DNA of 64,000 nucleotides. Source: an uncultured Alphaproteobacteria bacterium (lineage in GTDB: Bacteria; Pseudomonadota; Alphaproteobacteria; Bin95). The stretch's first letter is position 1. Each line of letters opens with the position of its first letter. This document shows, piece by piece, positions 52,889-61,766 of this stretch. The translations under genes were made by a program, and so were the position numbers. The notes beneath the pieces were generated by a model. That model did no database searches and had not been told where the DNA came from. It worked only from the letters and a program-made list of their open reading frames with translations. The stretch covers positions 114,009-178,008 of the forward strand of contig CALAHN010000088.1 in the NCBI GenBank assembly GCA_937891825.1, in the 5' to 3' direction.

Positions 52889-54052
52889 ATGCGCATTGTC
52901 GATATCGTCGAGAAGACCGTCTCCCTGAAATCCAATATCCGCAATGCCTATGTGGATTTCAGTCAGATGACCTGCAGCGTCGTCGCGGTCGTCACCGACC
53001 TGATCAAGGACGGCAAGCCGGTCATCGGCTACGGCTTCAATTCGAACGGCCGGTATGGCCAAGGCGCGCTGATGCGGGATCGCTTCATCCCGCGCATCCG
53101 CGCCGCCGACCCCAAGGCGCTTGTCGGCGAGGACGGCCTCATTGATCCGGCGAAGGTCAATCGCATCATGCGGGTCAATGAGAAGCCCGGCGGCCATGGC
53201 GAGCGGTCGGTCGCTGTCGGCACGATCGACATGGCGCTCTGGGACCTGCTGGCGAAAGCCCATGGCGTCCCGCTTTGGCGCTTGCTCGCCGACCGCTTCA
53301 ATGGCGGCCAGGCCGATGCCAGCGTCTTCGTCTATGCAGCGGGCGGCTACTACTACCCCGGCAAAGGTCTGGAAGCTCTGCAGGATGAGATGCGGGGCTA
53401 TCTCGATCTAGGCTATGACATCGTCAAGATGAAGATCGGCGGCGACGGCATCGACGCCGATAAAGCGCGCATCGAAGCTGTTCTGGCGGTTGTCGGCGAC
53501 GGTCAGCGCCTCGCGGTCGACGCCAACGGCCGGTTCGATCTCGCGACCGCAATCGCCTATGCCGAGATGCTGAAGCCCTACAATCTGTTCTGGTATGAGG
53601 AAGCGGGCGATCCGCTGGACTATCAGCTTCAGGCGGTTCTAGGCGAAATCTATCCCGGTTCGATGGCGACTGGCGAGAATTTGTTCTCGGTCCAGGACGC
53701 CCGCAATCTGATCCGATATGCCGGCATGCGGAGCGACCGGGACTGGCTGCAGTTCGACCCGCCATTGTCCTATGGCCTGGTCGAGTATCTCGATGTTCTC
53801 GCGATGCTCAAGGAACTCGGTTGGTCGGCGCGGCGGTGCGTGCCCCATGGCGGCCACCAGTTTGCGCTGAACATCGCGGCCGGCCTTGGGCTTGGCGGCA
53901 ATGAAAGCTATCCGGGGGTCTTCCAGCCGTTCGGCGGTTTCGCCGACGACGCGAGGGTCGAATCCGGCCGGATCGCCCTGCCCGACGCAATCGGCGTCGG
54001 CTTCGAATTGAAGTCGACCTTGTGGCGGCAGGTGCTCAAGGACCTAGCGTAA
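52889..54052 (+). CDS. tarD: D-tartrate dehydratase (enolase superfamily)
   Basis: A 387-residue mandelate-racemase-subgroup enolase. It looks very like the Bradyrhizobium D-tartrate dehydratase, which makes oxaloacetate from D-tartrate. IRNAYVDFSQMT, GYGFNSNGRYGQGALMRDRF, NEKPGGHGERSVAVGTIDMA and FVYAAGGYYYPGKGL are shared in detail as I recall that protein. Active-site residues fit with a two-residue offset: Lys182 in KMKIGG, metal ligands Asp211, Glu237 and Glu263, and His320 in CVPHGGHQ. I start at the ATG at 52889; the frame extends upstream into phoX but is non-coding there. It is convergent with pth. Tartrate transport genes are not adjacent. Confidence 0.9.
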   Translation: MRIVDIVEKTVSLKSNIRNAYVDFSQMTCSVVAVVTDLIKDGKPVIGYGFNSNGRYGQGALMRDRFIPRIRAADPKALVGEDGLIDPAKVNRIMRVNEKPGGHGERSVAVGTIDMALWDLLAKAHGVPLWRLLADRFNGGQADASVFVYAAGGYYYPGKGLEALQDEMRGYLDLGYDIVKMKIGGDGIDADKARIEAVLAVVGDGQRLAVDANGRFDLATAIAYAEMLKPYNLFWYEEAGDPLDYQLQAVLGEIYPGSMATGENLFSVQDARNLIRYAGMRSDRDWLQFDPPLSYGLVEYLDVLAMLKELGWSARRCVPHGGHQFALNIAAGLGLGGNESYPGVFQPFGGFADDARVESGRIALPDAIGVGFELKSTLWRQVLKDLA

Positions 54053-54085
54053 CGTCGATCGCGCTTACGCGGGACGGGAGCGGCG

Positions 54086-54664
54086 TCAGTTCCGCGCCGC
54101 CTGCATCGCGATCGCGACGCGGTTCATCAGGTTGGGAAAGTCGGCGCTCGCAATCTCGTTTGCCGAGCTCGCGATCGCGTCCAGCATCGGCTCGAGCCAA
54201 TCCCGATCGCTCTTGGCGAAATCGCCGAGCACATAGCCATGAACGCGCTCGGGCCGTCCGGGATGGCCGATGCCGATGCGCACGCGCCAGAAGTCCGCGC
54301 CGCAATGGTTGATCAGCGACCGAATGCCATTATGCCCTGCCGCGCCGCCGCCTTGCTTGACGCGCAGCTTGCCGGGCGCAAGGTCGAGCTCGTCATAGAG
54401 CACGATCATATTTTCCGGCGGGATCTTGTAAAAATCCAGCGCCTGTCGGGCGGCGCGCCCGCTTTCGTTCATGAACGTCATGGGCTTCAGCAGCAGGACA
54501 CGTTCCCCGCCGACCGAGCCTTCCGCCGCCATGCCCTGAAAACGACTGCGGAACGGACCGATATTGGCCCGTTCCGCTAATCGATCCAGCGCCATGAAGC
54601 CGACATTATGCCGGTTTCCAGCATAAGCAGCGCCAGGATTGCCGAGGCCAAGGATCGCGCGCAT
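54086..54664 (-). CDS. pth: peptidyl-tRNA hydrolase
   Basis: A 192-residue bacterial Pth, which recycles tRNA from prematurely released peptidyl-tRNA. GLGNPG (6-11), catalytic His19 in NRHNVGF, LLKPMTFMNESG, YDELDLAPGKLRVKQGGGAAGHNGIRS and FWRVRIGIGHPG are all standard. It follows rplY by 40 bases on the same strand; prs-rplY-pth is a common bacterial gene order. The length is normal. Confidence 0.96.
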   Translation of the reverse strand: MRAILGLGNPGAAYAGNRHNVGFMALDRLAERANIGPFRSRFQGMAAEGSVGGERVLLLKPMTFMNESGRAARQALDFYKIPPENMIVLYDELDLAPGKLRVKQGGGAAGHNGIRSLINHCGADFWRVRIGIGHPGRPERVHGYVLGDFAKSDRDWLEPMLDAIASSANEIASADFPNLMNRVAIAMQAARN

Positions 54665-54704
54665 CGATTACCTCTGCTGCTTTCCTGGCCCCGACGAACC
54701 GGAC

Positions 54705-55343
54705 CTAGTCGTCCTTTTGGCCGTCTTCATCCGCCTCGACCGGCTCCGCATCGCCATCGGCGACGTCAGGCATGACGGACGGCGCGGCGATCGTCGCAAT
54801 CGTGAAGTCGCGGTCGGTGATCGTCGGCTTGACGCCATCCGGCAGCTTCACGCTGCTGATGTGCAGCGAATCGCCGATCTGCGCTTGCGCCAGATCGATT
54901 TCGATCTGCTCCGGGATCGCGTCCGGACGGCACTCGACTTCGACTTCATGGCGAACAACGTTCAGGATGCCGCCTTCGCGCAAGCCCGGGCAGGCTTCTT
55001 CATTGATGAACACGACCGGCACTTCGACCGTGATCGCTTCATTCACATCGACCCGCAGGAAGTCCACGTGCATCGGCCGGTCGGTGACAGGGTGGACCTG
55101 CACGTCGCGGGCCAGCACGCTCATGGCCTGGCCATCGAAGGCCAGGCGATAGAGATGCGAGAAGAACGCGGCGCCGCGCATGCGCAAGCGATTCAGTTCA
55201 CGCTCGCCCAGCGCGATCGCGACGGGCGCCTGATCCAGGCCATACACGATGCCGGGGATCATGCCGGCCCGCCGTGCGGCGCGCGCAGCGCCTTTCCCGA
55301 CCGCATCGCGGCGCTGGACGTTGATTGTTTCGATTTCGCTCAT
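54705..55343 (-). CDS. rplY: ribosomal protein bL25 (Ctc/TL5 form)
   Basis: A 212-residue long-form L25 that binds 5S rRNA. The L25 domain begins NVQRRDAVGKGAARAARRAGMIPGIVYG and includes VTDRPMHVDFLRV (near 85-97). The C-terminal TL5 domain runs from ITVEVPVVFINEEACPGL to PTITDRDFTIATI. The tail is acidic (DADE-rich, ending EDGQKDD). I start at the ATG at 55343, with GGAG ten bases upstream; the frame reaches further, but without conserved sequence. It lies between prs and pth. Confidence 0.94.
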   Translation of the reverse strand: MSEIETINVQRRDAVGKGAARAARRAGMIPGIVYGLDQAPVAIALGERELNRLRMRGAAFFSHLYRLAFDGQAMSVLARDVQVHPVTDRPMHVDFLRVDVNEAITVEVPVVFINEEACPGLREGGILNVVRHEVEVECRPDAIPEQIEIDLAQAQIGDSLHISSVKLPDGVKPTITDRDFTIATIAAPSVMPDVADGDAEPVEADEDGQKDD

Positions 55344-55462
55344 TTTCTTGCTCCATGCCTCCGCCGAACCGCCCCCACTGCCTCCGACTGGCAGATGAGC
55401 GTCCGGCGCACGCGCTAGGCCCCGCACACGTCCCGAAAAGCGTCGGGGGACGGATTGGGGCG

Positions 55463-55498
55463 AAAAAAACCTGTGGTCAGTCGAATAGGCTCGACACC
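55463..55498 (-). terminator. possible terminator at the end of prs
   Basis: On the minus strand, a GGTGTCGA/TCGAC-TG-ACC stem with a six-base loop overlaps the prs stop codon. It is followed by ACAGG and then seven Ts. The stem is imperfect and the T-run is five bases away, so termination, if any, would be partial and would leave rplY needing its own promoter in the 130-base gap. Confidence 0.35.
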
Positions 55499-56409
55499 GA
55501 TTCCTCGCTGCTGATCCGCTTGGCGGCTTCCGCCAGCAAGGGCGCGATCGAAAGCTGGCGGATATTCCGGGCGACGCGCACGGCTTCCGTAGCCTGAATG
55601 CTGTCCGTGATGACCAGTTCGTCCAGCGGGGCCGCCGTTACGCGGGCGACCGCGCCGCCGGAGAGAACGCCGTGCGTCACATAGGCCGAGACCGACGCCG
55701 CGCCCTTCGCTTTCAGCGCGACCGCCGCATTGCAGAGCGTGCCGGCGGAATCGACGATATCGTCCACCAGAATGCACCTGCGGCCATCGACTTCGCCGAT
55801 GATGTTCATCACTTCCGACACGCCGGCTTTCGGGCGGCGCTTGTCGATGATCGCAAGATCGGCGTTCAGGCGGCTGGCGATGGCGCGGGCGCGCACGACG
55901 CCGCCGACGTCCGGCGAAACCACGACAAGGTCATCGCCCGAAAAGCGCTCGCGCATGTCTTGCACGAAGACCGGGCGGGCAAACAGATTGTCGGTTGGAA
56001 TATCGAAGAAGCCCTGGATCTGGCCGGCATGCAGGTCCAGGGTCAGGACTCGGTCGGCGCCCGCCTTGGTGATCAGATTGGCGACCAGCTTCGCGGTGAT
56101 CGGCGTGCGCGGCCCGGTTTTCCGGTCTTGGCGCGCATAGCCGTAATAGGGGATGACCGCTGTCACGCGCCTGGCAGAACCGCGTTTCAGCGCGTCCAGG
56201 CAGACCAGCAATTCCATCAGATTGTCGTTTGCGGGATAGGATGTGCTCTGGACGACAAAGACATCCTCGCCGCGGACGTTTTCCTCGATCTCGACAAAGA
56301 CCTCCATGTCGGAAAATCGTCGGATCGTCGCAGCCGTCAGCGGCAAATTCAGATAGGCGCTGATTGCTGCGGCAAGCGGGCGATTGCTGTTTCCAGCCAA
56401 AACCTTCAT
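55477..56409 (-). CDS. prs: ribose-phosphate pyrophosphokinase
   Basis: A 310-residue PRPP synthase, supplying PRPP for nucleotide, His and Trp synthesis. [20 protein letters not shown] is the usual start. [24 protein letters not shown] is the flexible catalytic region, [20 protein letters not shown] follows, and [15 protein letters not shown] is the PRPP-binding loop. All family residues appear in place. I start at the ATG at 56409. A strong terminator for the upstream ClC gene lies between the two, so prs should have its own promoter nearby. Confidence 0.96.
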   Translation of the reverse strand: MKVLAGNSNRPLAAAISAYLNLPLTAATIRRFSDMEVFVEIEENVRGEDVFVVQSTSYPANDNLMELLVCLDALKRGSARRVTAVIPYYGYARQDRKTGPRTPITAKLVANLITKAGADRVLTLDLHAGQIQGFFDIPTDNLFARPVFVQDMRERFSGDDLVVVSPDVGGVVRARAIASRLNADLAIIDKRRPKAGVSEVMNIIGEVDGRRCILVDDIVDSAGTLCNAAVALKAKGAASVSAYVTHGVLSGGAVARVTAAPLDELVITDSIQATEAVRVARNIRQLSIAPLLAEAAKRISSEESVSSLFD

Positions 56410-56445
56410 CGGGCCGCGCTCCGTTGCATTGCTTTTGGTGTCCGC

Positions 56446-56484
56446 AAACAAAAACAGCCGGTGAGCGGCGTCGCCGCCCGGCTG
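56446..56484 (-). terminator. Rho-independent terminator of the ClC gene
   Basis: On the minus strand, a GC-rich stem (AGCCGG-GCGGC ... GCCGC-tca-CCGGCT, three-base loop) is followed directly by TTTTTGTTTG. It lies about 50 bases after the ClC stop and before the prs start. It is the clearest intrinsic terminator in the window. Confidence 0.75.
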
Positions 56485-56536
56485 GGTGGGAAGTGTTTAT
56501 CGCGCCGCGTCGGCTATGTAAACGGGATTGATCCGC

Positions 56537-58336
56537 CTAAAATGCCGCGCCTTCTTCCCGGTGCAACCTGACCAACGCTTGATTGTAGGCCAGCATTACG
56601 TCCCGTTCGTGAACGACGCCGATGATTTCACGATTCTCCCGGTTCCTGACGACGGGAATATGCGCCTCAGACCGACTCTCCATCAGGCCAAGCGCATCCT
56701 GCAAGCTATCTTCCGCGGCCAGCATCGGCGGATGCAAGCGCGCGACGTCCCGCGCGACGATGAGCGTATCCAATTCCCGCTCGAAGGCTTCCGGCGCCAG
56801 GTCCGCCAAGGTGATGGTGCCGATCAGGCGGCGTTCGGCGCTAACGACGAACAATTCCCCGAATGCGGCCGTTTGCAATTGCAGCCGGACGTCACGGAGG
56901 CAGGCTTCGGGCAAGGTCGTCGAATAGGCGCTGCTGATGACCCCGCCAACCTGAATATCGCGCAGCAGATCTGCTTCGATCCGCGACCGGTCGACATCGA
57001 TGCCGCGCCGGGCCAGTTGCCCGCGGAAATACGAGGCGCCCTGCAAGCTGTTCACGGTCGCGACCGACGCCACGACGGCAATCATCACCGCCGTCGTCAT
57101 GGCGTAGTCAGTGGTGATTTCGAACACCATCAGGATTGTCGAGATCGGCGCGCCGAGCGTCGCCGCTGCGAATGCGCCCATGCCGACCAGCGCATAAGCG
57201 CCTTCGCCCGCGAAGATATCGCTATTGGGGGCCAGGACGCCTGGGGCGATCATGCCGGCGATATAGCCGAAGGCGCCGCCGATCGCCGCGCCAAGGAACA
57301 GCGACGGCGAAAATATGCCGCCGCCAAAGCCGCTGCCCAGCGTGATTGCGGTCGCGGCCGTCTTGGCGATGGCGAGGCCCACCAGGAAGGCAAGCTCGAA
57401 ATCCATGGTGAGGATGCTGCTCGTCGCGCCATATCCGACGCCCATGACCTGGGGGAAGCCAAGCGCGATGACTCCGACCAGAAAGCCGCCGAGCGCCGGG
57501 CGGACCCAGCACGGGATATGCAGGCGGTCGTGGACTTTCTCGACAAAGAGGACGGAGCGCATGAACAGGATTGCGACTGCTGCAGCGCCGACGCCCAGGA
57601 TCGCGAAAGCCGGAAACTCAAGATTAGAGCCAATTTCGAACGGCGCCAGTTGAAACGCCGGATACGGCCCATAGACGGCGCGGGTCACGGCCGTCGCGAC
57701 GACGGACGCCGCGACGATAGGGGCAAGCGCGCCGATCGCATAATGGCCGATGACGACCTCGAGCGCGAAAAAGACCCCGGCGAGCGGCGCGTTGAACGCA
57801 GCCGCGACAGCCGCCGCAACGCCGCAGCCAAGCAGCACGCGGGCGCCGCTGGACGGCAGCCCCAGCATGTCGGCGACCTTCGCGCCAACCGTGGCGCCCA
57901 GGTGCACCACCGGCCCCTCCCGACCGGCCGAAGCGCCGACGCCGAGCGAAAAGAAATTGACGACAGCGCCGTGCAGCCCGTCCCGCATCGACATCCGCCC
58001 GGATCGGAGCGCGCTTGCCTCCATAACTTGCGCCACGCCGACCGGCCGCCCTCCCGGCATCACCCAGCGAATATAAAGGCCGACAATCAAGCCGCCGAGC
58101 GTCGGCACGGTCAGGAGCACATACCAGGGCAATTCCGCGAACAGGCGCCACGAATCTTCGTCGGCGAAGCCGTAGCCCAGATACTGAATGGAGCCGATCG
58201 CCTCCCGGAAGCCGATCGAGAGCGCGCTCGACGCAATGCCGATAACGACAGCGGCGATCACAATGACGATGCCGCGAAAGCTTGTCTTTGGCGCGCGGGC
58301 CGCCCAGGCGCAGAGATGCTGAGCGATCCGCGGCAC
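56537..58336 (-). CDS. ClC-family chloride channel/transporter with CBS domains
   Basis: A 599-residue ClC protein: about 430 residues of membrane domain, then two cytoplasmic CBS domains (about 450-590, with RRLIGTITLADL and REIIGVVHERD). The anion-path motif GREGP carries the gating Glu140, and GGGIFSPSLFLGAAIGG is the second selectivity stretch. The position equal to the internal proton Glu of E. coli ClC (E203) is Val194 (FALEVVIG), which favours a channel-like or uncoupled mechanism. It could carry chloride or another anion; the CBS pair may sense nucleotides. The start at 58336 lies five bases after the thioesterase stop, so they are co-transcribed. Confidence 0.9.
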   Translation of the reverse strand: MPRIAQHLCAWAARAPKTSFRGIVIVIAAVVIGIASSALSIGFREAIGSIQYLGYGFADEDSWRLFAELPWYVLLTVPTLGGLIVGLYIRWVMPGGRPVGVAQVMEASALRSGRMSMRDGLHGAVVNFFSLGVGASAGREGPVVHLGATVGAKVADMLGLPSSGARVLLGCGVAAAVAAAFNAPLAGVFFALEVVIGHYAIGALAPIVAASVVATAVTRAVYGPYPAFQLAPFEIGSNLEFPAFAILGVGAAAVAILFMRSVLFVEKVHDRLHIPCWVRPALGGFLVGVIALGFPQVMGVGYGATSSILTMDFELAFLVGLAIAKTAATAITLGSGFGGGIFSPSLFLGAAIGGAFGYIAGMIAPGVLAPNSDIFAGEGAYALVGMGAFAAATLGAPISTILMVFEITTDYAMTTAVMIAVVASVATVNSLQGASYFRGQLARRGIDVDRSRIEADLLRDIQVGGVISSAYSTTLPEACLRDVRLQLQTAAFGELFVVSAERRLIGTITLADLAPEAFERELDTLIVARDVARLHPPMLAAEDSLQDALGLMESRSEAHIPVVRNRENREIIGVVHERDVMLAYNQALVRLHREEGAAF

Positions 58337-58341
58337 CGCGG

Positions 58342-58827
58342 CTAGCTTTTCCGGCGGATGCCGATGACGCGCCCTACTTGTCGCGGCTTTGGCAAGGGCC
58401 GATGCGCCGCGAGAGCCGCTTGCAGTCGATCTTGCAGATGTTGCGGCATCGCTTTGGAGCGGCGCTCGATCATGTCGATATGCATGCCGATCAACTCGTT
58501 TGTGGCCGCGAGATAGCCCTTCTCGGCGTGATGCATCTCATGGATATAGTGGATGCGCTTCTCGTCGCAGTCCAAGAGATACGTCGTGAACGTGAGTTCA
58601 TCGCCTTCCATGACCTCCTGGTTATAGGTGATATGGCCTTCGAGGGTGAAGGTCGAGCAATCGCTATCGTTCTTGTAGCTGAGCCCGATGCCGAGCGCTT
58701 CGTAGAAAGCGTCGGTCGCCTCATCGAACGCCGCCACGTAGTAGGCGACGTTCATGTGGCCATTATAATCGATCCACTCCGGCCGGACACGGCCTCGGTA
58801 GGCTTTGAAGGGTGCGGGAAATGTCAT
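58342..58827 (-). CDS. acyl-CoA thioesterase, hot-dog fold (4HBT)
   Basis: A 161-residue 4HBT-type thioesterase. VRPEWIDYNGHMNVAYYVAAFDEATDAF (13-40) is the active-site helix region, with the conserved Asp and Gly/His. FTLEGHITYNQEVMEGDELTFTTYLLDCDEKRIHYIHEM continues the fold. It resembles betainyl-CoA thioesterases linked to carnitine breakdown, but no carnitine genes are here. I use the ATG at 58827; the upstream part of the frame is not conserved. It runs into the ClC gene with five bases between. Confidence 0.85.
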   Translation of the reverse strand: MTFPAPFKAYRGRVRPEWIDYNGHMNVAYYVAAFDEATDAFYEALGIGLSYKNDSDCSTFTLEGHITYNQEVMEGDELTFTTYLLDCDEKRIHYIHEMHHAEKGYLAATNELIGMHIDMIERRSKAMPQHLQDRLQAALAAHRPLPKPRQVGRVIGIRRKS

Positions 58828-58935
58828 GGGGCGGACTATAAACGGCGCATGTCGGGAGGCCAAGGCGACCGCAGGACCTCGAACACCCTGTATCGCGGCC
58901 AATACTTGGGGCATATTGCCGCGATCAGCGCCGTC

Positions 58936-59394
58936 TTAGCTCGGGTTGCTCATCGCCGTATGGCGAAGCTGGATCGCCGTCGGCCATGTCGATTTAATAT
59001 AGGCGAGCGACGCCAGGATATCGCTGTCAGACAGAATGCCCTCGAACGCGAACATGTCGCTTTCATATCCGGGGCCGGCAAACTTGGCGACGCCATATTT
59101 GGTGATCTCGAAGAGATGCTGGTCGACGTGATGCCAGGTGTGCCCGGTTTCGTCATGGGGCGGCGCCGGCAAGCGGCCGTTCGGCAGCCGCTCGCGCCAG
59201 TTTGGCTGGCCTTCCAGATTGGCGCCGTGGCAACTGGCGCAGGCCTCGGCATAGACCGCTTTCCCGCGAGCGACCGCCGTGCTGTCGCCGAAGGGGATGC
59301 GGACGGTCGTCAATTCGTCGCCCGGCCAGTACCGGCTCGCAACGCCGGCCGCGGCCAGGATGGCGATCGCGCCAATAGCAATCCATTTCAGCAT
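58936..59394 (-). CDS. membrane-anchored or exported c-type cytochrome
   Basis: A 152-residue monohaem cytochrome c. An N-terminal helix (MLKWIAIGAIAILAAAGVASRY) serves as signal or anchor. The haem site is CASCH in YAEACASCHGANLEGQ (near 50-65). The distal Met is probably in YESDMFAFEGILSD. SDILASLAYIKSTWP is the usual C-terminal helix. It resembles single-domain class I cytochromes with unknown partners. The thioesterase gene lies about 110 bases downstream on the same strand, and the ThDP enzyme gene is divergent. Confidence 0.9.
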   Translation of the reverse strand: MLKWIAIGAIAILAAAGVASRYWPGDELTTVRIPFGDSTAVARGKAVYAEACASCHGANLEGQPNWRERLPNGRLPAPPHDETGHTWHHVDQHLFEITKYGVAKFAGPGYESDMFAFEGILSDSDILASLAYIKSTWPTAIQLRHTAMSNPS

Positions 59395-59527
59395 CGAGAC
59401 GTCCGTCCTCGTGAAAAACCCGGGCGATCAGCCCCTTCGCGCCTATAGCTAGCGCAACGACCGCTTTACGCCAACGCGGCGCCTGCTTACGCTTCCATCT
59501 GATCCTCGATTTCACGGAGAGAATTGC

Positions 59528-61165
59528 ATGAACGGCGGTGATGCCCTTGTTGAAACGCTGCTGGCCTGGGGCGTCGATGCCGCCTTTTCAGTGCCCGGCG
59601 AAAGCTATCTGCCGATATTGAACGCCATCCAGCGGAATTCGAACCGCATCCGGATGTTCACGCCCCGGCATGAGTCCGGCGTTACCTTTGCGACCGAAGC
59701 ATATGGGAAGTTGACCGGACGACCGGCGATCGGCCTCGTCAGCCGCGGACCGGGCGCGACCAATGCCTCGATCGGCGTGCATGTCGCCCGGCAGGATTCG
59801 ACGCCGATGCTGCTGGTGATTGGCCATGTGCCGACCGCAACCAAGGGCTTGGAGGCCTTTCAGGAGATCGACTATCACTCGATGTTCCAGAATGTCGCCA
59901 AGGCGGTGCTGGAGCCGCAAAGCTCCGCGCTGGTCGCCAAGACGACAGCCCGCGCCCTGGCGCTCGCGACCAGCGGCCGGCCCGGCCCCGTGGTCATGGT
60001 GATGCCGAAGGACATAACCGAAGGCGACGCTGGCGACGGCCCGATCCCCGGCCCGATCCCCCGCGCCGTCAGCGCGCCTCCGCCCCAGGCGATCCAGGCT
60101 GCCGCCCGGATGATTGACAAGGCTGAGCGGCCCATGGTGATCGCCGGCGAAATGGTGGCCAACGAAGGCGCGCAGGGCGCCCTCGCCCGGTTCGCCGAAG
60201 CTTCCGGCGTCGCCGTATCCTCGGCATATCGCCGCCAGGATGCGCTGGCCAACGGTCATCCCGCCTATGCCGGCCACCTCGAGATCAATCGCGTCCCATG
60301 GCAGGAGAAAGCGTTCGCCGAGGCCGATCTGATTATCGCCGTCGGCGCCCGCATGGACGGCATCACGTCGCTTGAATTCAAGTTGGTCCGGCCGGATCAG
60401 GGCTTCATCCATGTCTTCCCGGACCCCGACGTCCTGGCGCGCCTGCCGCACACCCTGGCGCTCGCTGCCGATTCCGGCCCGACCCTCGCGGCCCTGGCGG
60501 ACTCGGTCAGCCCGCCATCGGCTGCGCGCCTGAAATGGCGGAACGATCTGCACCAGACCTATCTTGCCTTCGCCGTCCCGGGCGAGATCAAGGTCAAGGG
60601 CGCGGTCGATATGGCGGCATGCGTCGCCGCGGCTCAGACCCAACTTCGGGACGACGCCGTGATCCTGACGGACAGCGGCACCTTCGCACGCTGGGTGCAC
60701 CGCTATTACCAGTTCCGGGAAGGCCGCACCCAGGCCGGGCCGATGTGCGGCGCCATGGGCTATGCGGTCCCCGGCGCGGTCGGCGCTGCTGTCGCCAAGC
60801 CGGATGCGCAAATCGTCGCCTTCGTCGGCGACGGCGGCTTCCAGATGACGGGGCAGGAATTGATGACCGCCGTCGCCCATGATCTGCCGATCAAGGTTAT
60901 AGTCGCGGACAATCAGGCCTGGGGCTCGATCCTGGTTTCCCAGCAGCGCCGCTATGGCGAGCCCGGCGTGTTCGGGACCCGTCTGCAGGCCCCGGATTTC
61001 GCGGCCCTCGCCCGAGCTTACGGCATGCCCGCATGGCGGATTGAAGCAACGTCCGAGTTCGGCCCCGCCTTCGCGGAGGCCTTGGCGCATGAAGGGCCGG
61101 CCTTGCTGCATCTCGTGCTGGATGAGCGCGATGTGTCGCCGTTCCTGGCGGAGCAATCGGTTTGA
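59528..61165 (+). CDS. thiamine diphosphate-dependent enzyme, acetolactate synthase-like
   Basis: A 545-residue three-domain ThDP enzyme. The N-terminal domain has WGVDAAFSVPGESYLPIL and the catalytic Glu49 in RHESGVTFATEAYGKLTGRPA. The C-terminal ThDP motif runs from GDGGFQMTGQELMTA to VADNQAWGS. The middle domain looks intact. No small regulatory subunit (ilvH) is adjacent, so branched-chain synthesis is unlikely; related catabolic enzymes include benzoylformate, oxalyl-CoA and sulfoacetaldehyde-type lyases. GGAGAG precedes the ATG. The substrate is unassigned. Confidence 0.88.
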   Translation: MNGGDALVETLLAWGVDAAFSVPGESYLPILNAIQRNSNRIRMFTPRHESGVTFATEAYGKLTGRPAIGLVSRGPGATNASIGVHVARQDSTPMLLVIGHVPTATKGLEAFQEIDYHSMFQNVAKAVLEPQSSALVAKTTARALALATSGRPGPVVMVMPKDITEGDAGDGPIPGPIPRAVSAPPPQAIQAAARMIDKAERPMVIAGEMVANEGAQGALARFAEASGVAVSSAYRRQDALANGHPAYAGHLEINRVPWQEKAFAEADLIIAVGARMDGITSLEFKLVRPDQGFIHVFPDPDVLARLPHTLALAADSGPTLAALADSVSPPSAARLKWRNDLHQTYLAFAVPGEIKVKGAVDMAACVAAAQTQLRDDAVILTDSGTFARWVHRYYQFREGRTQAGPMCGAMGYAVPGAVGAAVAKPDAQIVAFVGDGGFQMTGQELMTAVAHDLPIKVIVADNQAWGSILVSQQRRYGEPGVFGTRLQAPDFAALARAYGMPAWRIEATSEFGPAFAEALAHEGPALLHLVLDERDVSPFLAEQSV

Positions 61166-61202
61166 TCCGGGGCTTGCATCGGGAATGTCGCTGCCTACAT
61201 TG

Positions 61203-61219
61203 TTTAGAACCATTCTAAC
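61203..61219 (+). promoter_or_regulatory. Irr-type iron control element before dps
   Basis: TTTAGAACCATTCTAAC contains the perfect dyad TTAGAA-N3-TTCTAA. It closely fits the alphaproteobacterial Irr box (TTTAGAA-N3-TTCTAAA, as I recall it), differing only at the last base. It sits 14 bases before the dps ATG, where a repressor would block transcription or initiation. Confidence 0.7.
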
Positions 61220-61233
61220 AAAGGATTGAACCG

Positions 61234-61713
61234 ATGCGCCCCACCCGCAATGACCTCGCTGAAAATGCGCGAGCCGCCCTCATCGCCTTGCTGAACGCCC
61301 GACTGGCGGATGCCCTGGACCTCGCCGCCATCATGAAGCAAGCCCACTGGAACGTGCGCGGCCCGCATTTCCAGCCGCTCCATGAATTGTTCGACAGCGT
61401 GACCGATGCGGTTCGCGGCCATGCCGACGACATCGCCGAGCGGATTACCGCGCTTGGAGGCGTCGCCAAGGGGCGCACTCAGGATATCGCGGCCGCGACC
61501 GCGCTGCCGGAATATCCATTGCAGGCGGAAGCTGGCGCGGACCACGTCAAGGCCGTCGCCGACCGATTGGCCATGACCACGAACGCCATGCGCGCTGCGA
61601 TCGGCGAATCCGACGAGATGGGCGATGCGGTCACGGCGGACCTCTTTACTGGCGTCGCCCGCGACCTCGACAAACAGCTTTGGTTCGTCGAGGCCCACGA
61701 AAACAAATCCTGA
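61234..61713 (+). CDS. dps: Dps-family ferritin-like iron-storage/DNA-protection protein
   Basis: A 159-residue Dps, a dodecameric shell that oxidises and stores iron and shields DNA. Ferroxidase residues match E. coli Dps with a constant offset of 13: His38 in AHWN, His50, Asp54 in HELFDSV, Asp65 and Glu69 in DDIAERI. The N-terminus is short and weakly basic, so DNA binding may be reduced. AAGGA precedes the ATG. An Irr-like box lies just upstream, which would link it to iron status. Confidence 0.94.
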   Translation: MRPTRNDLAENARAALIALLNARLADALDLAAIMKQAHWNVRGPHFQPLHELFDSVTDAVRGHADDIAERITALGGVAKGRTQDIAAATALPEYPLQAEAGADHVKAVADRLAMTTNAMRAAIGESDEMGDAVTADLFTGVARDLDKQLWFVEAHENKS

Positions 61714-61766
61714 CCGCGGGAACGTCCCTTTCCTGACCAACCCCTTCCCTGACCCGGAGTCCGACC

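Noticed and set aside
55380-55470. Hairpin around GTCCCCCGA...TCGGGAC as an L25 leader
   Set aside because: The stem has two unpaired Cs and matches no leader structure I know.
56528-58345. 605-residue plus-strand frame opposite the ClC gene
   Set aside because: Charged, repeat-like DDR/AER composition with no fold signal; the ClC protein on the other strand has complete transport motifs and a proper terminator.
59588-61213. 541-residue minus-strand frame opposite the ThDP enzyme
   Set aside because: Antisense shadow. The plus strand has the GDG...N cofactor motif and a good ribosome site.
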